DNA of 59,720 nt from Planctomycetia bacterium (GTDB lineage: Bacteria > Planctomycetota > UBA8108 > UBA1146). This document shows, in pieces, positions 38,880-47,960 of the stretch (position 1 is the stretch's first letter; each line of letters starts with the position of its first letter). The stretch spans positions 1 through 59,720 of the forward strand of contig JAAXJX010000011.1 in assembly GCA_012269595.1 (NCBI GenBank), given 5' to 3'. The notes beneath the pieces were generated by a model. It saw only the letters and a list, made by a program, of their open reading frames with translations. It made no database searches and was not told the origin of the DNA. The position numbers and the translations under genes are program-made.

Positions 38880-40943
38880 ATGCCCACGATCACTTTGCCG
38901 GATGGCAGTCAGCGCAGCTTTGATCAACCCGTAACTGGATTCGAGTTGGCCGGTGATATCGGCGAACGCCTTCAGAAAGCGGCGTTGGGAATAGTGGTGG
39001 ATGGCGAATTGCAGGATCTCGGAGCGACAATTGAGAAAGATTCTGATGTCAGCATCATCACCAAGGGTTCCAAAAAGGAAGAAGCGGACACGCAAGCCCT
39101 TGAGTTGGTGAGGCACTCCTGTGCACACGTGATGGCGGAAGCCATCGAACGTGTGATCCCTGGTGCACACCTGGTTTACGGTCCTCCCACGGACCAGGGC
39201 TTCTATTACGACATTCGTTTTCCGGAAGACCGACCACTCAGCAGCGAAGATTTTCCCGCCATCGAAAAAGAGATGTCTGCCATCATTGCAGAGGATCGCC
39301 CCTTCACCCGTTACGAACTGGATCTGGAAGCGGGTCTGGAAAAGGTGCGTGGAGAAGGCAGCAAGTACAAGATCGACAATGCCGAACGGGCCATCGAAGC
39401 CGGTTCCGATCAACTCTCCTGGTACGCGACCGGCAACCCCGGTGAGAACTGGGAAGACCTTTGTCGAGGTCCCCATGTCCCGAGTACTGGAAGAATCGGT
39501 GCCTTCAAGTTGATGAGTGTGGCCAGTGCCTACTGGCATGGAGATGCCAACAGTGATGGTCTGACCCGTGTTTATGGAACAGCATTTCCCTTCCCGGCCC
39601 AGCTTCAGAGACACCTTGATCGCCTGGAGGAAGCCAAGCGCAGGGATCATCGGGTGGTCGGGCGTCGTCACAATCTTTTCAAGATCGATGAGACGGTGGG
39701 GCAGGGACTGGTCCTTTGGCAGCCCAACGGTTCAGTGGTCCGTCGTGAGCTGGAAGAATTCATTCGCGAACGTCTGATCGCTACCGGTTACGACATGGTC
39801 TATACCCCTCATGTGGGAAAACTTGACCTTTATCGCACCAGTGGGCATTTCCCCTACTACCGGGAAAGCCAGTTTCCACCGTTGATCAATGGTGATTTTC
39901 TGGAGGCCCTCTCCAATGAGGGTTGTTCCTGTGCGGAACTCTCCAGTCGCATCGGTGAGGGGGAGGTGGAAGGCTTCATGCTCAAGCCGATGAACTGCCC
40001 GCACCACATCAAGATCTATGCGGCAGAGCCACGTTCCTACCGGGACCTTCCGGTTCGATTGGCAGAGTTTGGAACGGTCTACCGCTGGGAGCAGTCGGGT
40101 GAACTCAATGGACTCACCCGTGTTCGCGGATTCACCCAAGACGATGCCCACATCTTCTGTACCGAAGATCAGGTCGCAGATGAAATTCGCGGTTGTCTTG
40201 ATCTGGTGAAATTGGTTCTCACTGCACTGGGTCTTGAAGACTACCGTGTCCGAGTCGGACTTCGCGACAAGGATTCGAGCAAGTACACCGGCGATCCGGC
40301 CCGTTGGGATCGTGCCGAGCAGGCATGCCGGGATGCGGCAGAGACACTGGGGGTAAACTTCTCTGAGGAAGAGGGCGAAGCAGCCTTCTATGGACCCAAG
40401 ATTGACTTTGTGGTGTCGGATGCCATCGGTCGAGAGTGGCAGTTGGGTACCGTTCAGGTCGATTACAATCTGCCGGAGAGATTTGATCTCAACTACACCG
40501 GAGCCGACAACGCAAACCATCGCCCCGTGATGGTGCATCGGGCACCCTTTGGAAGCTTTGAACGATTTGTCGGGATTCTCATCGAACATTTCGAGGGATC
40601 GTTCCCGACCTGGCTTTCACCGGAGCAGGTCCGGGTATTGCCGATCAGTGAGAAGCATGTGGACTATGGTCAACTGGTCTTTTCGACTCTCAAGAATTCG
40701 GGAATCCGGGCAACCATGGATGACTCCAATGAACGGGTCAATGCCAAGATCAAAGTGGGGGCGGAGGAGAAAATCCCCTACCTGTTGATCGTCGGCGGCA
40801 AGGATGCCGAAGCGGGAACCGTCTCCGTGCGCCAAAGGGGTGTCGGAGATCTCGGAGCGATTCCGCTCGATACTTTCATGCAACAGATCAGAGCGGATAT
40901 CTCCGAAAAGAAACTGCCTCCCCGAGTGGAAGAGCAAGACTGA
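38880..40943 (+). CDS. thrS: Threonyl-tRNA synthetase
   Basis: Charges tRNA-Thr. The 687-residue protein has an N-terminal TGS domain, an editing domain with HSCAH near residue 79 and CRGPH, and the class II catalytic core. The zinc ligands Cys and two His are in KPMNCPHH, DDAHIF and VMVHRAPFGSFERF. The anticodon-binding domain follows (VRVLPISEKHVDYGQLV). An insertion of about 25 residues near residues 335-360, containing CSCAE, lies between YYRESQF and MLKPMNCP and makes it longer than E. coli ThrRS (642). Its stop overlaps the start of a 38-codon gene. infC and the rpmI-rplT pair, frequent thrS neighbours, are absent. Confidence 0.98.
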   Translation: MPTITLPDGSQRSFDQPVTGFELAGDIGERLQKAALGIVVDGELQDLGATIEKDSDVSIITKGSKKEEADTQALELVRHSCAHVMAEAIERVIPGAHLVYGPPTDQGFYYDIRFPEDRPLSSEDFPAIEKEMSAIIAEDRPFTRYELDLEAGLEKVRGEGSKYKIDNAERAIEAGSDQLSWYATGNPGENWEDLCRGPHVPSTGRIGAFKLMSVASAYWHGDANSDGLTRVYGTAFPFPAQLQRHLDRLEEAKRRDHRVVGRRHNLFKIDETVGQGLVLWQPNGSVVRRELEEFIRERLIATGYDMVYTPHVGKLDLYRTSGHFPYYRESQFPPLINGDFLEALSNEGCSCAELSSRIGEGEVEGFMLKPMNCPHHIKIYAAEPRSYRDLPVRLAEFGTVYRWEQSGELNGLTRVRGFTQDDAHIFCTEDQVADEIRGCLDLVKLVLTALGLEDYRVRVGLRDKDSSKYTGDPARWDRAEQACRDAAETLGVNFSEEEGEAAFYGPKIDFVVSDAIGREWQLGTVQVDYNLPERFDLNYTGADNANHRPVMVHRAPFGSFERFVGILIEHFEGSFPTWLSPEQVRVLPISEKHVDYGQLVFSTLKNSGIRATMDDSNERVNAKIKVGAEEKIPYLLIVGGKDAEAGTVSVRQRGVGDLGAIPLDTFMQQIRADISEKKLPPRVEEQD

Positions 40944-41059
40944 TGCTCTTTGCCGTCAGTCTCTGGGAGATCTTTTCCATCGTCCTGATCCTGCTCTTCA
41001 TCGTCTTTTTACCGACGGTGATGGGTTGGATCGGCTCACGTGAAGGGGAAGACGAATGA
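40943..41059 (+). CDS. 38-residue single-helix membrane microprotein
   Basis: A small open frame joined to both neighbours: its ATG overlaps the thrS stop (TGATG, 40941-40945) and its stop overlaps the asd ATG (ATGA, 41056-41059). The product has a short N-terminal segment (MLFAVSLWEI), one membrane helix of about 22 residues (FSIVLILLFIVFLPTVMGWI) and an acidic tail GSREGEDE. The perfect double overlap argues that it is translated by coupling; GTGAAGGGGAAG just before its stop would serve as the asd ribosome binding site. A topology with the acidic tail outside or inside cannot be decided. I recognise no family. Chance is possible but unlikely given the helix and overlaps. Confidence 0.68.
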   Translation: MLFAVSLWEIFSIVLILLFIVFLPTVMGWIGSREGEDE

Positions 41060-42042
41060 GAAGTGCCATCGTCGGTGCAACGGGAGTGGTGGGGCAGGAG
41101 ATGCTTGCCCTTCTCGAAAATTCGCCGTTGGGTAAAGAACCTCCGCTGTTGGTCGCTTCGCCCCGCAGTGCAGGAAAGCAATTCTCCTTTCGCGGTGAAT
41201 CGCTCACGGTTCAGGGGCTGGATTCGAATCTTGATCTGTCCGGAATCGATGTGGCACTCTTCGCCGCTGGAGGAAGTACCTCCAGAGAGTGGGCTCCCCG
41301 CTTTGTTGAGCAGGGGGTGGCAGTGGTCGACAACTCCTCCGCCTTCCGTCTCGATGATGGTGTCCCGCTGGTGGTTCCTGAAGTCAATGGTGAAGTCATT
41401 CCCAGTGGGCCGGCGATTATCGCCAACCCGAATTGCTCAACGATCATTCTGTTGATGGCCCTGAAACCGATTTGGCATTTGGGGCCGGAGCGGCTCGTGG
41501 TGGATACTTACCAAGCGGTCAGTGGTGCCGGTATAGCGGGGTTGGATGCCCTCGAAAGGGAATCCTCCGGTGGTGAGTTTCTTCCCGGTGAACCCTTCCC
41601 ATTTCCAATCCACGGAAATCTGTTTCCTGCTATCGGTGAGGCCGATGGCGATGGAGTCACCGTGGAAGAGCGAAAGATGCTCGACGAATGCCGGAAAATA
41701 CTCTCTGCACCGGATCTGGTGGTTCAGGGAACCTGTGTCAGGGTTCCCGTTGCCCGGTGTCACTCACTGGCAGCAACTCTGATCTTCGACCATGAAGATC
41801 AGGAACGACTCACAAAGGCTCGGGAAGCTCTTCAAGGTGCAAATGGTGTGATCTTTGAGGAGGATCCCGGAAATCCTCCGACTCCTGGTCCCCTTTCCGG
41901 AGCGCATCCGGTTTCGGTGGGTCGACTGCGTGCTCCCTTCGCCGATTCACTTCAACTCTGGATTGTGGGTGACCAGGTTCTCAAGGGCGCAGCCTTGAAC
42001 ACGGTTCAGATCGCCGAGAGTTGGAGTCGTACTGTTGGTTGA
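41056..42042 (+). CDS. asd: Aspartate-semialdehyde dehydrogenase
   Basis: Reduces aspartyl phosphate to aspartate semialdehyde, the branch point for lysine, diaminopimelate, threonine and methionine. The NADP-binding start AIVGATGVVGQEML, the SAGK phosphate segment, VVDNSSAFR, catalytic Cys127 in ANPNCSTI, YQAVSGAG and the VPVARCHS catalytic His region are all present. At 328 residues the length is normal. It overlaps the microprotein gene by four bases and truA by eight, forming one operon with thrS. Confidence 0.97.
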   Translation: MRSAIVGATGVVGQEMLALLENSPLGKEPPLLVASPRSAGKQFSFRGESLTVQGLDSNLDLSGIDVALFAAGGSTSREWAPRFVEQGVAVVDNSSAFRLDDGVPLVVPEVNGEVIPSGPAIIANPNCSTIILLMALKPIWHLGPERLVVDTYQAVSGAGIAGLDALERESSGGEFLPGEPFPFPIHGNLFPAIGEADGDGVTVEERKMLDECRKILSAPDLVVQGTCVRVPVARCHSLAATLIFDHEDQERLTKAREALQGANGVIFEEDPGNPPTPGPLSGAHPVSVGRLRAPFADSLQLWIVGDQVLKGAALNTVQIAESWSRTVG

Positions 42043-42835
42043 GGAGAGTTTTTTTTATCGACTTGTCGTTGCTTATGACGGCACCCGCTTCCATGGCTGG
42101 CAGGAAAACGCAGAAGTCAGGACTGTCCAGGGGGAACTGCGCAATGCTGCCGCGGTTCTTTCTGAAAATCTGGCAATAGTGGAAGGTTCGAGCAGGACCG
42201 ATACCGGTGTCCATGCCTTGGGGCATCTCGCACGGGTACAACTCGATCGAAACCACGAACCGGACGAATTACAAAAATCGCTACAGGGAATCACTCCGGA
42301 CGACATCGAAATTGTTTCCTGCGAGAGAACTTCAGCAGAGTGGCATCCCCGATTCAATGCCGTCGCCAAGCGCTACCTCTATCGAATCTGGAATGGACCT
42401 CGGAAATCTCTCTTTGAGGGAGAAACCAGCTGGTGGATACGTGCAGACCTTGATGTAGAAGCAATGCACCAAGCCGGGCAAACTTTGGTGGGTCGTCATG
42501 ACTTCGCTTCTTTTCGCACTCGATCGAAGGACGAGCCGGAGGATACGGTTCGAACCATTCATGAGTTGAAAGTGCATTCCCATGGTCAGCATATTTTGAT
42601 TCAGGTGGTGGGGGATGGATTCCTCTATCGAATGGTCCGCAACATCACTGGAACCCTTGTGGATGTGGGCAGGGGACAAATTTCTGGTGACCAGATGTCA
42701 CGAATTCTGGAAGCTGCCGATCGTCGGGAAGCGGGGATTACCGCACCACCGGAGGGACTGTTCCTCGTCGAGGTCAGTACCGATTCCGATCGAGCCCTTC
42801 ATTGCACGGATACTGATCCCTTTTTGGGTCGCTGA
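42035..42835 (+). CDS. truA: tRNA pseudouridine synthase A
   Basis: Makes pseudouridine at positions 38-40 of the tRNA anticodon arm. Catalytic Asp56 is in SSRTDTGVHALG. LVVAYDGTRFHGWQ opens the domain, and VAKRYLYRIWNG, GRHDFASFR and GDGFLYRMVRNITGTLV follow. TTG at 42035 has GGAG eight bases upstream and overlaps the end of asd. The length of 266 residues is normal. The last ~20 residues beyond the conserved core are not characteristic. Confidence 0.97.
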   Translation: MVEESFFYRLVVAYDGTRFHGWQENAEVRTVQGELRNAAAVLSENLAIVEGSSRTDTGVHALGHLARVQLDRNHEPDELQKSLQGITPDDIEIVSCERTSAEWHPRFNAVAKRYLYRIWNGPRKSLFEGETSWWIRADLDVEAMHQAGQTLVGRHDFASFRTRSKDEPEDTVRTIHELKVHSHGQHILIQVVGDGFLYRMVRNITGTLVDVGRGQISGDQMSRILEAADRREAGITAPPEGLFLVEVSTDSDRALHCTDTDPFLGR

Positions 42836-42935
42836 TCGGGCTCCTTCCTGAATCCGCTGCAGATCTGAATCGGCTCCAATCGGCGATTTACGCCCGTTTC
42901 AGCAGCATGAATCTCCGTTCCGTGGAACAGATGGA

Positions 42936-43991
42936 GTGATCGTGTTATCACTTCAGCGGTGTTTAGTGGCCTTTCAGACGCCCGGAGAGGACCGTTTTTT
43001 GCGACCCGATCGATCCCGACCCGAGAAGAATCCCCGGCCCCGGCTCGTCGCTTTTGGCGGCGGTACCGGAATGTCGACTCTTCTTTCCGGATTGAGGGAC
43101 CAACCGGTGGAGGTCACCGCAGTGGTTTCGGTCAGCGACGATGGAGGCTCTTCCGGTCGTCTTCGCAAGGATTTCGACATGGCTCCACCAGGGGACATTC
43201 GAAACTGCCTGTTGGCCCTCAGTAGTCAGGAGCCACTATGGGAGCGATTGCTCGACTACCGCTTTGAAGAATCGGAGCTCGAGGGCCACTCTGTCGGCAA
43301 CCTTTTGATCACAGCGCTGACTCGACTCAATGGAGATTTTGACTCTGCCATTCGTGAGATGAATCGTTTGCTCAGAGTCAGGGGCAGGGTTTTGCCAGCC
43401 ATCGGTGAGAAATTGACTCTGATTGCCACGCATCCTGATGGAACCAAATCCACGGGAGAGGAACAGATCGTTCGCAGTGGGAAATCGATCAGCCGTGTGG
43501 AATCGAGACCCAGAGTTCTGGAACCTGCAGCGGATGTGGCGGAAGCGATTGAGGCCGCCGACGTTATGGTTTTCGGTCCAGGCAGTCTTTTCACCAGCGT
43601 GATTCCCCCTTTGTTAATAGAGGGAATTCGCAAACGGGTTGTTGAAAGCCAGGCGATGAAGATCTACATCGCAAATGTCATGACTCAACCCGGTGAAACG
43701 GACGAGATGGGACTGGCAGATCATCTGGATGCTCTCGAGCGTCATGCCGGTGAGACCGTCATTCACCAGGTGCTGGCCCACGATGGAACCTTTTCTGATG
43801 ACATGCTGGACGCTTACTCTTCACGCAAGTGTGAGCCAGTGGTTTACCGGGGAGATCTGGGTGGAAGGGGAGTACGCGTGACGACGAGTGATTTTATCGA
43901 TCACAATTCACGGATTGCCCGCCACAGACCCGATCTGATAGGCAGGCTGATCTGTGAATTGGCTCTGACAAGGATGGGATTCAATCTGTGA
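42936..43991 (+). CDS. yvcK: YvcK/CofD-like gluconeogenesis factor
   Basis: YvcK-family proteins bind nucleotide sugars and are needed for normal cell envelope growth on gluconeogenic carbon sources; the fold is that of 2-phospho-lactate transferase CofD. Family motifs are VAFGGGTGMSTLLSGL, VSVSDDGGSSGRLR, PPGDIRNCLLALS, GHSVGNLLITALT, FGPGSLFTSVIP and IYIANVMTQPGET. GTG at 42936 is used here; GTG at 42942 has a better-placed ATGGAG. The first ~35 residues precede the conserved domain. The stop overlaps the HPr gene (GTGA). In Bacillus, yvcK sits near the HPr-like gene crh, so this association recurs in a different form. Confidence 0.93.
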   Translation: MIVLSLQRCLVAFQTPGEDRFLRPDRSRPEKNPRPRLVAFGGGTGMSTLLSGLRDQPVEVTAVVSVSDDGGSSGRLRKDFDMAPPGDIRNCLLALSSQEPLWERLLDYRFEESELEGHSVGNLLITALTRLNGDFDSAIREMNRLLRVRGRVLPAIGEKLTLIATHPDGTKSTGEEQIVRSGKSISRVESRPRVLEPAADVAEAIEAADVMVFGPGSLFTSVIPPLLIEGIRKRVVESQAMKIYIANVMTQPGETDEMGLADHLDALERHAGETVIHQVLAHDGTFSDDMLDAYSSRKCEPVVYRGDLGGRGVRVTTSDFIDHNSRIARHRPDLIGRLICELALTRMGFNL

Positions 43992-44263
43992 GTGAACAAA
44001 GTGCCCAACTCAAGATTACTCATGTTTCCGGGCTCCACGCCCGTGCCTCTACAGAGTTTGTGCGTTTGGCGCAAAGATTCGATGCCGCGGTTCTGGTGCG
44101 CAAGGTAGGCGGGGGTGAGGTGGATGGCAAAAGCATTATTTCCGTCATGACACTGGGTGCCCAGTTGGGCGATGAAATCGAGATCGTCACCGATGGATCA
44201 GATGCCTCTGAAGCGCTGGAGGCGCTCTCTGAACTTGTTCGCAAGGATTTTCATGGCGTCTGA
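43988..44263 (+). CDS. ptsH: Phosphocarrier protein HPr
   Basis: Small cytosolic carrier that takes phosphate from enzyme I. The active-site His17 lies in VSGLHARAS, and Ser49 in VDGKSIISVMTLGA occupies the site phosphorylated by HPr kinase in many bacteria. It is therefore a full HPr and not a Crh-like protein lacking the His. The length of 91 residues is normal. GTG at 43988 overlaps the yvcK stop by four bases. hprK is not in the window. Confidence 0.96.
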   Translation: MSEQSAQLKITHVSGLHARASTEFVRLAQRFDAAVLVRKVGGGEVDGKSIISVMTLGAQLGDEIEIVTDGSDASEALEALSELVRKDFHGV

Positions 44264-44275
44264 GGAGATCCGCTA

Positions 44276-46015
44276 ATGGAAATCAAACGAGGAATCCCTG
44301 TCAGTCCCGGCATCTCCATTGCCGAGGTACTCGTACTCGACTCTGAAGAGATTCGCATCCCACAGCGCTTCATTCCAAAGAGCGAGGTGGAAGCAGAGGT
44401 CGAACGGTTCGAGGAAGCTGTCATCGATTCCAATCGTCTGTTGGAAAAGGAAATCCAGCAGTTGGAGGGAGAGGTCGAGATCCATGCACGGATTTTGTCT
44501 GTGCACAGGGATTTGGCTGCGGACCCCACTTTGCACGCAGAGGTTCATCAGGCAATACGAGAACAGTGCTTCACTGCTGAGCATGCTCTCAGTCGGGTCA
44601 TGAACCGCTATGTGAGAAAATTGCAGGAATCCAAGTCTCCACTTCTTCTTGAGCGGGTCCATGATCTGCAGGACGTTGAGAAGATGTTGTTGAGCACCCT
44701 GCTGGGAACTCGTATTGAAACACTGTCAAACCTGGATTCAGAAGTAGCGGTGATCGCCCACAATTTGACTCCGGCACAGACGGCCAAATTGGATCCGAAA
44801 AAGGTTGTGGCATTTGCCACGTCTGTGGGCGGCAAGACCTCGCATACTGCCATTATGGCTCGGGCTCTGGGGATCCCCGCTGTCGTCGGAATCGACGATA
44901 TGGCGACTGCTGTCGTCGGTGGAGATCTCGTCATCATCGACGGTTACCGCGGTGTTGTGATCATCGATCCCACCGAGGAACAGATTGAAGAGCACCAGGC
45001 TCGCTCACGGGAAATGAAACGGATCTCCCAACAGTTTCGCAGTCAGGCCTCTCTGCCCGCAGAGACGATTGACGGCCATCGACTCGAAGTTCACGCCAAC
45101 GTCGAATTGCCGACGGAGGTGGAATCTGCCGTGGAGTGGGGGGCTGCAGGGATCGGATTGTTCCGTTCAGAGTTCATTCACCTGCAATCCCCGGAGAGTG
45201 GTGAGGATTTCCATTACCAGCACTACGTTGCGGTTCTCAAATCTCTCAACGGGTTGCCACTGACTGTGCGAACACTCGATCTCGGAGGCGACAAACTGCC
45301 AGAGGGATCGGTGGATGAGGAGAATCCCTTTCTCGGCTGTCGTTCCATTCGCTGGTGCCTCGCGAATCCGGAGCCCTTCAGAGCTCAAATCCGTGCAATT
45401 CTTCGAGCGGGAGTCCATGGACCAGTCCGTTTGATGCTACCCATGATCACCACGATTCCAGAATTGGATCGCAGTTTGCAGATCATCGATGAAGTCAGCG
45501 ATGAGTTGCGAGCAGAGGGGGTCGAGTTCGACGAAAACATCCCTGTTGGAGTGATGGTCGAAGTTCCTTCATTGGCTCTCGTTGCCAATCATGTTGCTCA
45601 TCGGGTTTCCTTTTTGAGTGTCGGCAGTAACGATCTGGTTCAGTACACCCTTGCTGTGGATCGTGGCAATGAACAGGTCGCAGATCTTTATGACCCCTTG
45701 CATCCCGCTGTACTGCAACTGATCTCTTCTCTGATCCGGGTGGGGGAAGAGCACGACATCCGTGTTTGTCTCTGCGGAGAGATGGCTTCTGAGGTGATCC
45801 ATCTGCCCCTTTTGGTGGGGCTGGGATTGCGCGAGTTTTCGATTACTCCGCAGTTGATTCCGGAAGTGAAGCAGGTGATTCGTCATCTTGCTGACTACGA
45901 GGTCCGGGGTCTGGCTTCCAGGTGTATGCAGTTATCGGACGGTGAGAGTATCTCCCGGGAATTGCGCCTGTGGGCCCTCGAAAACCTGCCTGAGGTCGCT
46001 TCCAGACTGATTTAG
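44276..46015 (+). CDS. ptsI: PTS enzyme I (phosphoenolpyruvate-protein phosphotransferase)
   Basis: Transfers phosphate from PEP to HPr. The N-terminal HPr-binding and swivel domain holds the active His (~190) in GGKTSHTAIMARALGIP. The C-terminal PEP-binding barrel has GIGLFRSEF, RTLDLGGDK, NPFLGCRSIR, RLMLPMI, VGSNDLVQYTLAVDR and VCLCGEMAS. At 579 residues it is a plain enzyme I with no GAF or EIIA fusion. GGAG lies upstream of the ATG, 12 bases after HPr. No EIIA, EIIB or EIIC gene is present nearby, which points to a regulatory PTS, although permease genes could be elsewhere. Confidence 0.97.
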   Translation: MEIKRGIPVSPGISIAEVLVLDSEEIRIPQRFIPKSEVEAEVERFEEAVIDSNRLLEKEIQQLEGEVEIHARILSVHRDLAADPTLHAEVHQAIREQCFTAEHALSRVMNRYVRKLQESKSPLLLERVHDLQDVEKMLLSTLLGTRIETLSNLDSEVAVIAHNLTPAQTAKLDPKKVVAFATSVGGKTSHTAIMARALGIPAVVGIDDMATAVVGGDLVIIDGYRGVVIIDPTEEQIEEHQARSREMKRISQQFRSQASLPAETIDGHRLEVHANVELPTEVESAVEWGAAGIGLFRSEFIHLQSPESGEDFHYQHYVAVLKSLNGLPLTVRTLDLGGDKLPEGSVDEENPFLGCRSIRWCLANPEPFRAQIRAILRAGVHGPVRLMLPMITTIPELDRSLQIIDEVSDELRAEGVEFDENIPVGVMVEVPSLALVANHVAHRVSFLSVGSNDLVQYTLAVDRGNEQVADLYDPLHPAVLQLISSLIRVGEEHDIRVCLCGEMASEVIHLPLLVGLGLREFSITPQLIPEVKQVIRHLADYEVRGLASRCMQLSDGESISRELRLWALENLPEVASRLI

Positions 46016-46028
46016 GGGAATCTCCCCT
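46014..46028 (+). other. Short hairpin at the ptsI stop codon
   Basis: AGGGGA (46014-46019) pairs with TCCCCT (46023-46028) around ATC, overlapping the stop TAG. A second hairpin, GGGACC/GGTCCC, lies at 46082-46101. Neither has a T tract, so termination before pilM is uncertain. Confidence 0.4.
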
Positions 46029-46203
46029 GGTGAGCCGATGTCGCCGGTTTGCCGCATTTTTTCCTGCGTCGTAATCTTCTCGGGACCTTCCAGAGGGTCC
46101 CTCCCGGTGCCAATTGGGCTTTTCCGGGGAGTCGATCCGGGTTGCAGCTGCATTTGGCTGAAACCCAAACCACACACCAGCGGTGTGACTGGAAGGCTTG
46201 AGA

Positions 46204-47241
46204 ATGTTTTCAAGACAGAAATCACTGGTCGGACTCGATATCGGTAACGACGAAGTCAAAGTCGTCGAGTTGACCCGGACATCCGAAGGTCTGGAACTGA
46301 CAGGCTTCGGGTGGGGGAAGATCCCTTCCCCAGAAGAGACACTCGATACCGTCAAGGCGGTTCTTCGCGAATCGGGGATTCGTTGTCGGAAAGTGGCAAC
46401 CTCGGTTTCAGGCCGATCGGTCGTGGTGCGCTACATCACTCTTCCGAATCTTGATGACGATGAACTTCAGGAGACTCTTCGTCTCGAGGCGGATAAATAC
46501 ATCCCCTTCGATCGCGACGAAGTCTCCATCGACGGCCAGAAAATTGAAACTCACAGTGAAGACGACGCAGCTTCCGACGAGATGAAAAGCATTCTGGTTG
46601 CCGTCAAGAAAGATCTTCTCCAGGACCACATCGACCAGGTGCAGGAACTGGGACTTGTTCCTACGGTCGTCGATGTTGATACCTTTGCACTGGGCAACTC
46701 CTTTGACCTGCGCACTGAAGCGGGTGTTCAGGATGAAGACTCTGACAAAGCAGTCGCGTTGGTGGATATCGGTGCGACCAAAACCAACATCCATATCGTC
46801 CGTGGGAAAACCTCCTGTTTCTCACGGGAGATCTACCTTGGCGGCAAGGATTTGACCGATGCCATTGCCCGTCGAGAGCATCTGGACGAAGCAGAGGCAG
46901 AAGACCTGAAGTGCGATCCCCAGGGGAACGAACAGATGGTGGCCAATGCTGTCCAACCGATTCTCGATGAGATCGCTGGAGAGATTCAGCTCTCCTTTGA
47001 CTACTTCGAAAACCAGTTTGATTTCCCCGTTGAGGAGGTCTTCCTCAGCGGCGGTGCCAGCCAGACCGTAGGACTGCAGGAAACCTTTGAAAGGGTCTTT
47101 GAGCGCGATGTCAAAACGTGGGATCCCCTGGCGATGATCAAGGTCCGTGAGGATCTGGTCGACGTCGAGGCTCTCCAGGAGCACCTCGTTCAATTGCCTG
47201 TGGCCCTGGGACTCGGTTCCCGCATTCAGGACTGCGTCTAG
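46204..47241 (+). CDS. pilM: Type IV pilus assembly protein PilM
   Basis: Actin-like cytoplasmic protein that binds the PilN N terminus and links the pilus motor to the alignment complex. SLVGLDIGNDEVKVVEL, VSGRSVVVRYITLP, LEADKYIPF, VALVDIGATKTNIHIV and VFLSGGASQTVGL give the PilM/FtsA-type nucleotide-binding fold. The ATG at 46204 has GGAAGG 7 bases upstream; TTG at 46198 is too close. The length of 345 residues is normal. It is first of a pilMNO(P)Q operon. A small hairpin CACACC-AGC-GGTGTG (46173-46187) sits just before its ribosome binding site. Confidence 0.96.
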   Translation: MFSRQKSLVGLDIGNDEVKVVELTRTSEGLELTGFGWGKIPSPEETLDTVKAVLRESGIRCRKVATSVSGRSVVVRYITLPNLDDDELQETLRLEADKYIPFDRDEVSIDGQKIETHSEDDAASDEMKSILVAVKKDLLQDHIDQVQELGLVPTVVDVDTFALGNSFDLRTEAGVQDEDSDKAVALVDIGATKTNIHIVRGKTSCFSREIYLGGKDLTDAIARREHLDEAEAEDLKCDPQGNEQMVANAVQPILDEIAGEIQLSFDYFENQFDFPVEEVFLSGGASQTVGLQETFERVFERDVKTWDPLAMIKVREDLVDVEALQEHLVQLPVALGLGSRIQDCV

Positions 47242-47264
47242 GCGCTCGGGAAAGGACTCTTCAG

Positions 47265-47960
47265 TTGATCAAGATCAATCTGCTACCTCAGGATCTCCAA
47301 CGGGCAGCGAACACGCCCCGTTCGGTTTTCTATTCTGTTCTCGGCAGCGTCGCTGCTGTTGCACTGGGGGCCATCGGCCTCTTCTGGATGTGGATCGCCC
47401 AGGGCACGATGGAGGCCCACGCCGAAGCCAAGGCTGCAAAGGTGAAAAGCCTTGAGCAAGAGGCTTTGGAGGTCGATCGAATCGAATCGGACATCCAATT
47501 TTACCGTCAGCGCGAGGGTTCGATCATCAAGATCAAGAATCGTCGCATTCTCTGGGCTCCCAAGCTGGACCAGTTGGTATCCAAGGTTCCTGATGATCTC
47601 TGGATCACTTCACTCCAGGTCCACCTTCTGGAAGAGAACGAATACAAGTGGACTCCGGGAAGTCAGCAAAGTGGAGGCAGTCTCGTTATGGATTGCGTTT
47701 CCACGGGTTCAGACCCGGTCGCCCTGACCCGTTTCCGCAAGAGCCTACAGGAGGACAATCGCTTCTACACCGACCTCGTCGATGTCAGTGCATTCCCAGA
47801 CTCCTTCTTCGGTGATTTCCTCAGCTTCAAACCCCTCTCATGGGAGAAAGTCGAGAAAACCGAAGAGGCTCCGGAGCACTTTCGAAGCTCCATCGGTATC
47901 GATTTGAAACCTCTCCATGATCCTCCGGTGGCAAACCCCGGGCAGAAGGGTGGCCAATAA
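47265..47960 (+). CDS. pilN: Type IV pilus assembly protein PilN
   Basis: Bitopic inner-membrane protein of the alignment complex. The MIKINLLPQDL start contains the INLLP motif that docks in PilM. One membrane helix follows (YSVLGSVAAVALGAIGLFWM, residues ~23-45), then a coiled coil (HAEAKAAKVKSLEQEALEVD) and a periplasmic ferredoxin-like domain (LDQLVSKVPDDLWITSLQV). An unusual C-terminal extension of about 40 residues, rich in Pro and Lys, brings the length to 231. The TTG start has AAAGGA upstream. The stop overlaps pilO (TAATG). Confidence 0.93.
   Translation: MIKINLLPQDLQRAANTPRSVFYSVLGSVAAVALGAIGLFWMWIAQGTMEAHAEAKAAKVKSLEQEALEVDRIESDIQFYRQREGSIIKIKNRRILWAPKLDQLVSKVPDDLWITSLQVHLLEENEYKWTPGSQQSGGSLVMDCVSTGSDPVALTRFRKSLQEDNRFYTDLVDVSAFPDSFFGDFLSFKPLSWEKVEKTEEAPEHFRSSIGIDLKPLHDPPVANPGQKGGQ

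Noticed and set aside
46082-46187. Sigma-54 promoter before pilM
   Set aside because: TTGCA occurs near 46142, but no GG sits at the required distance upstream.
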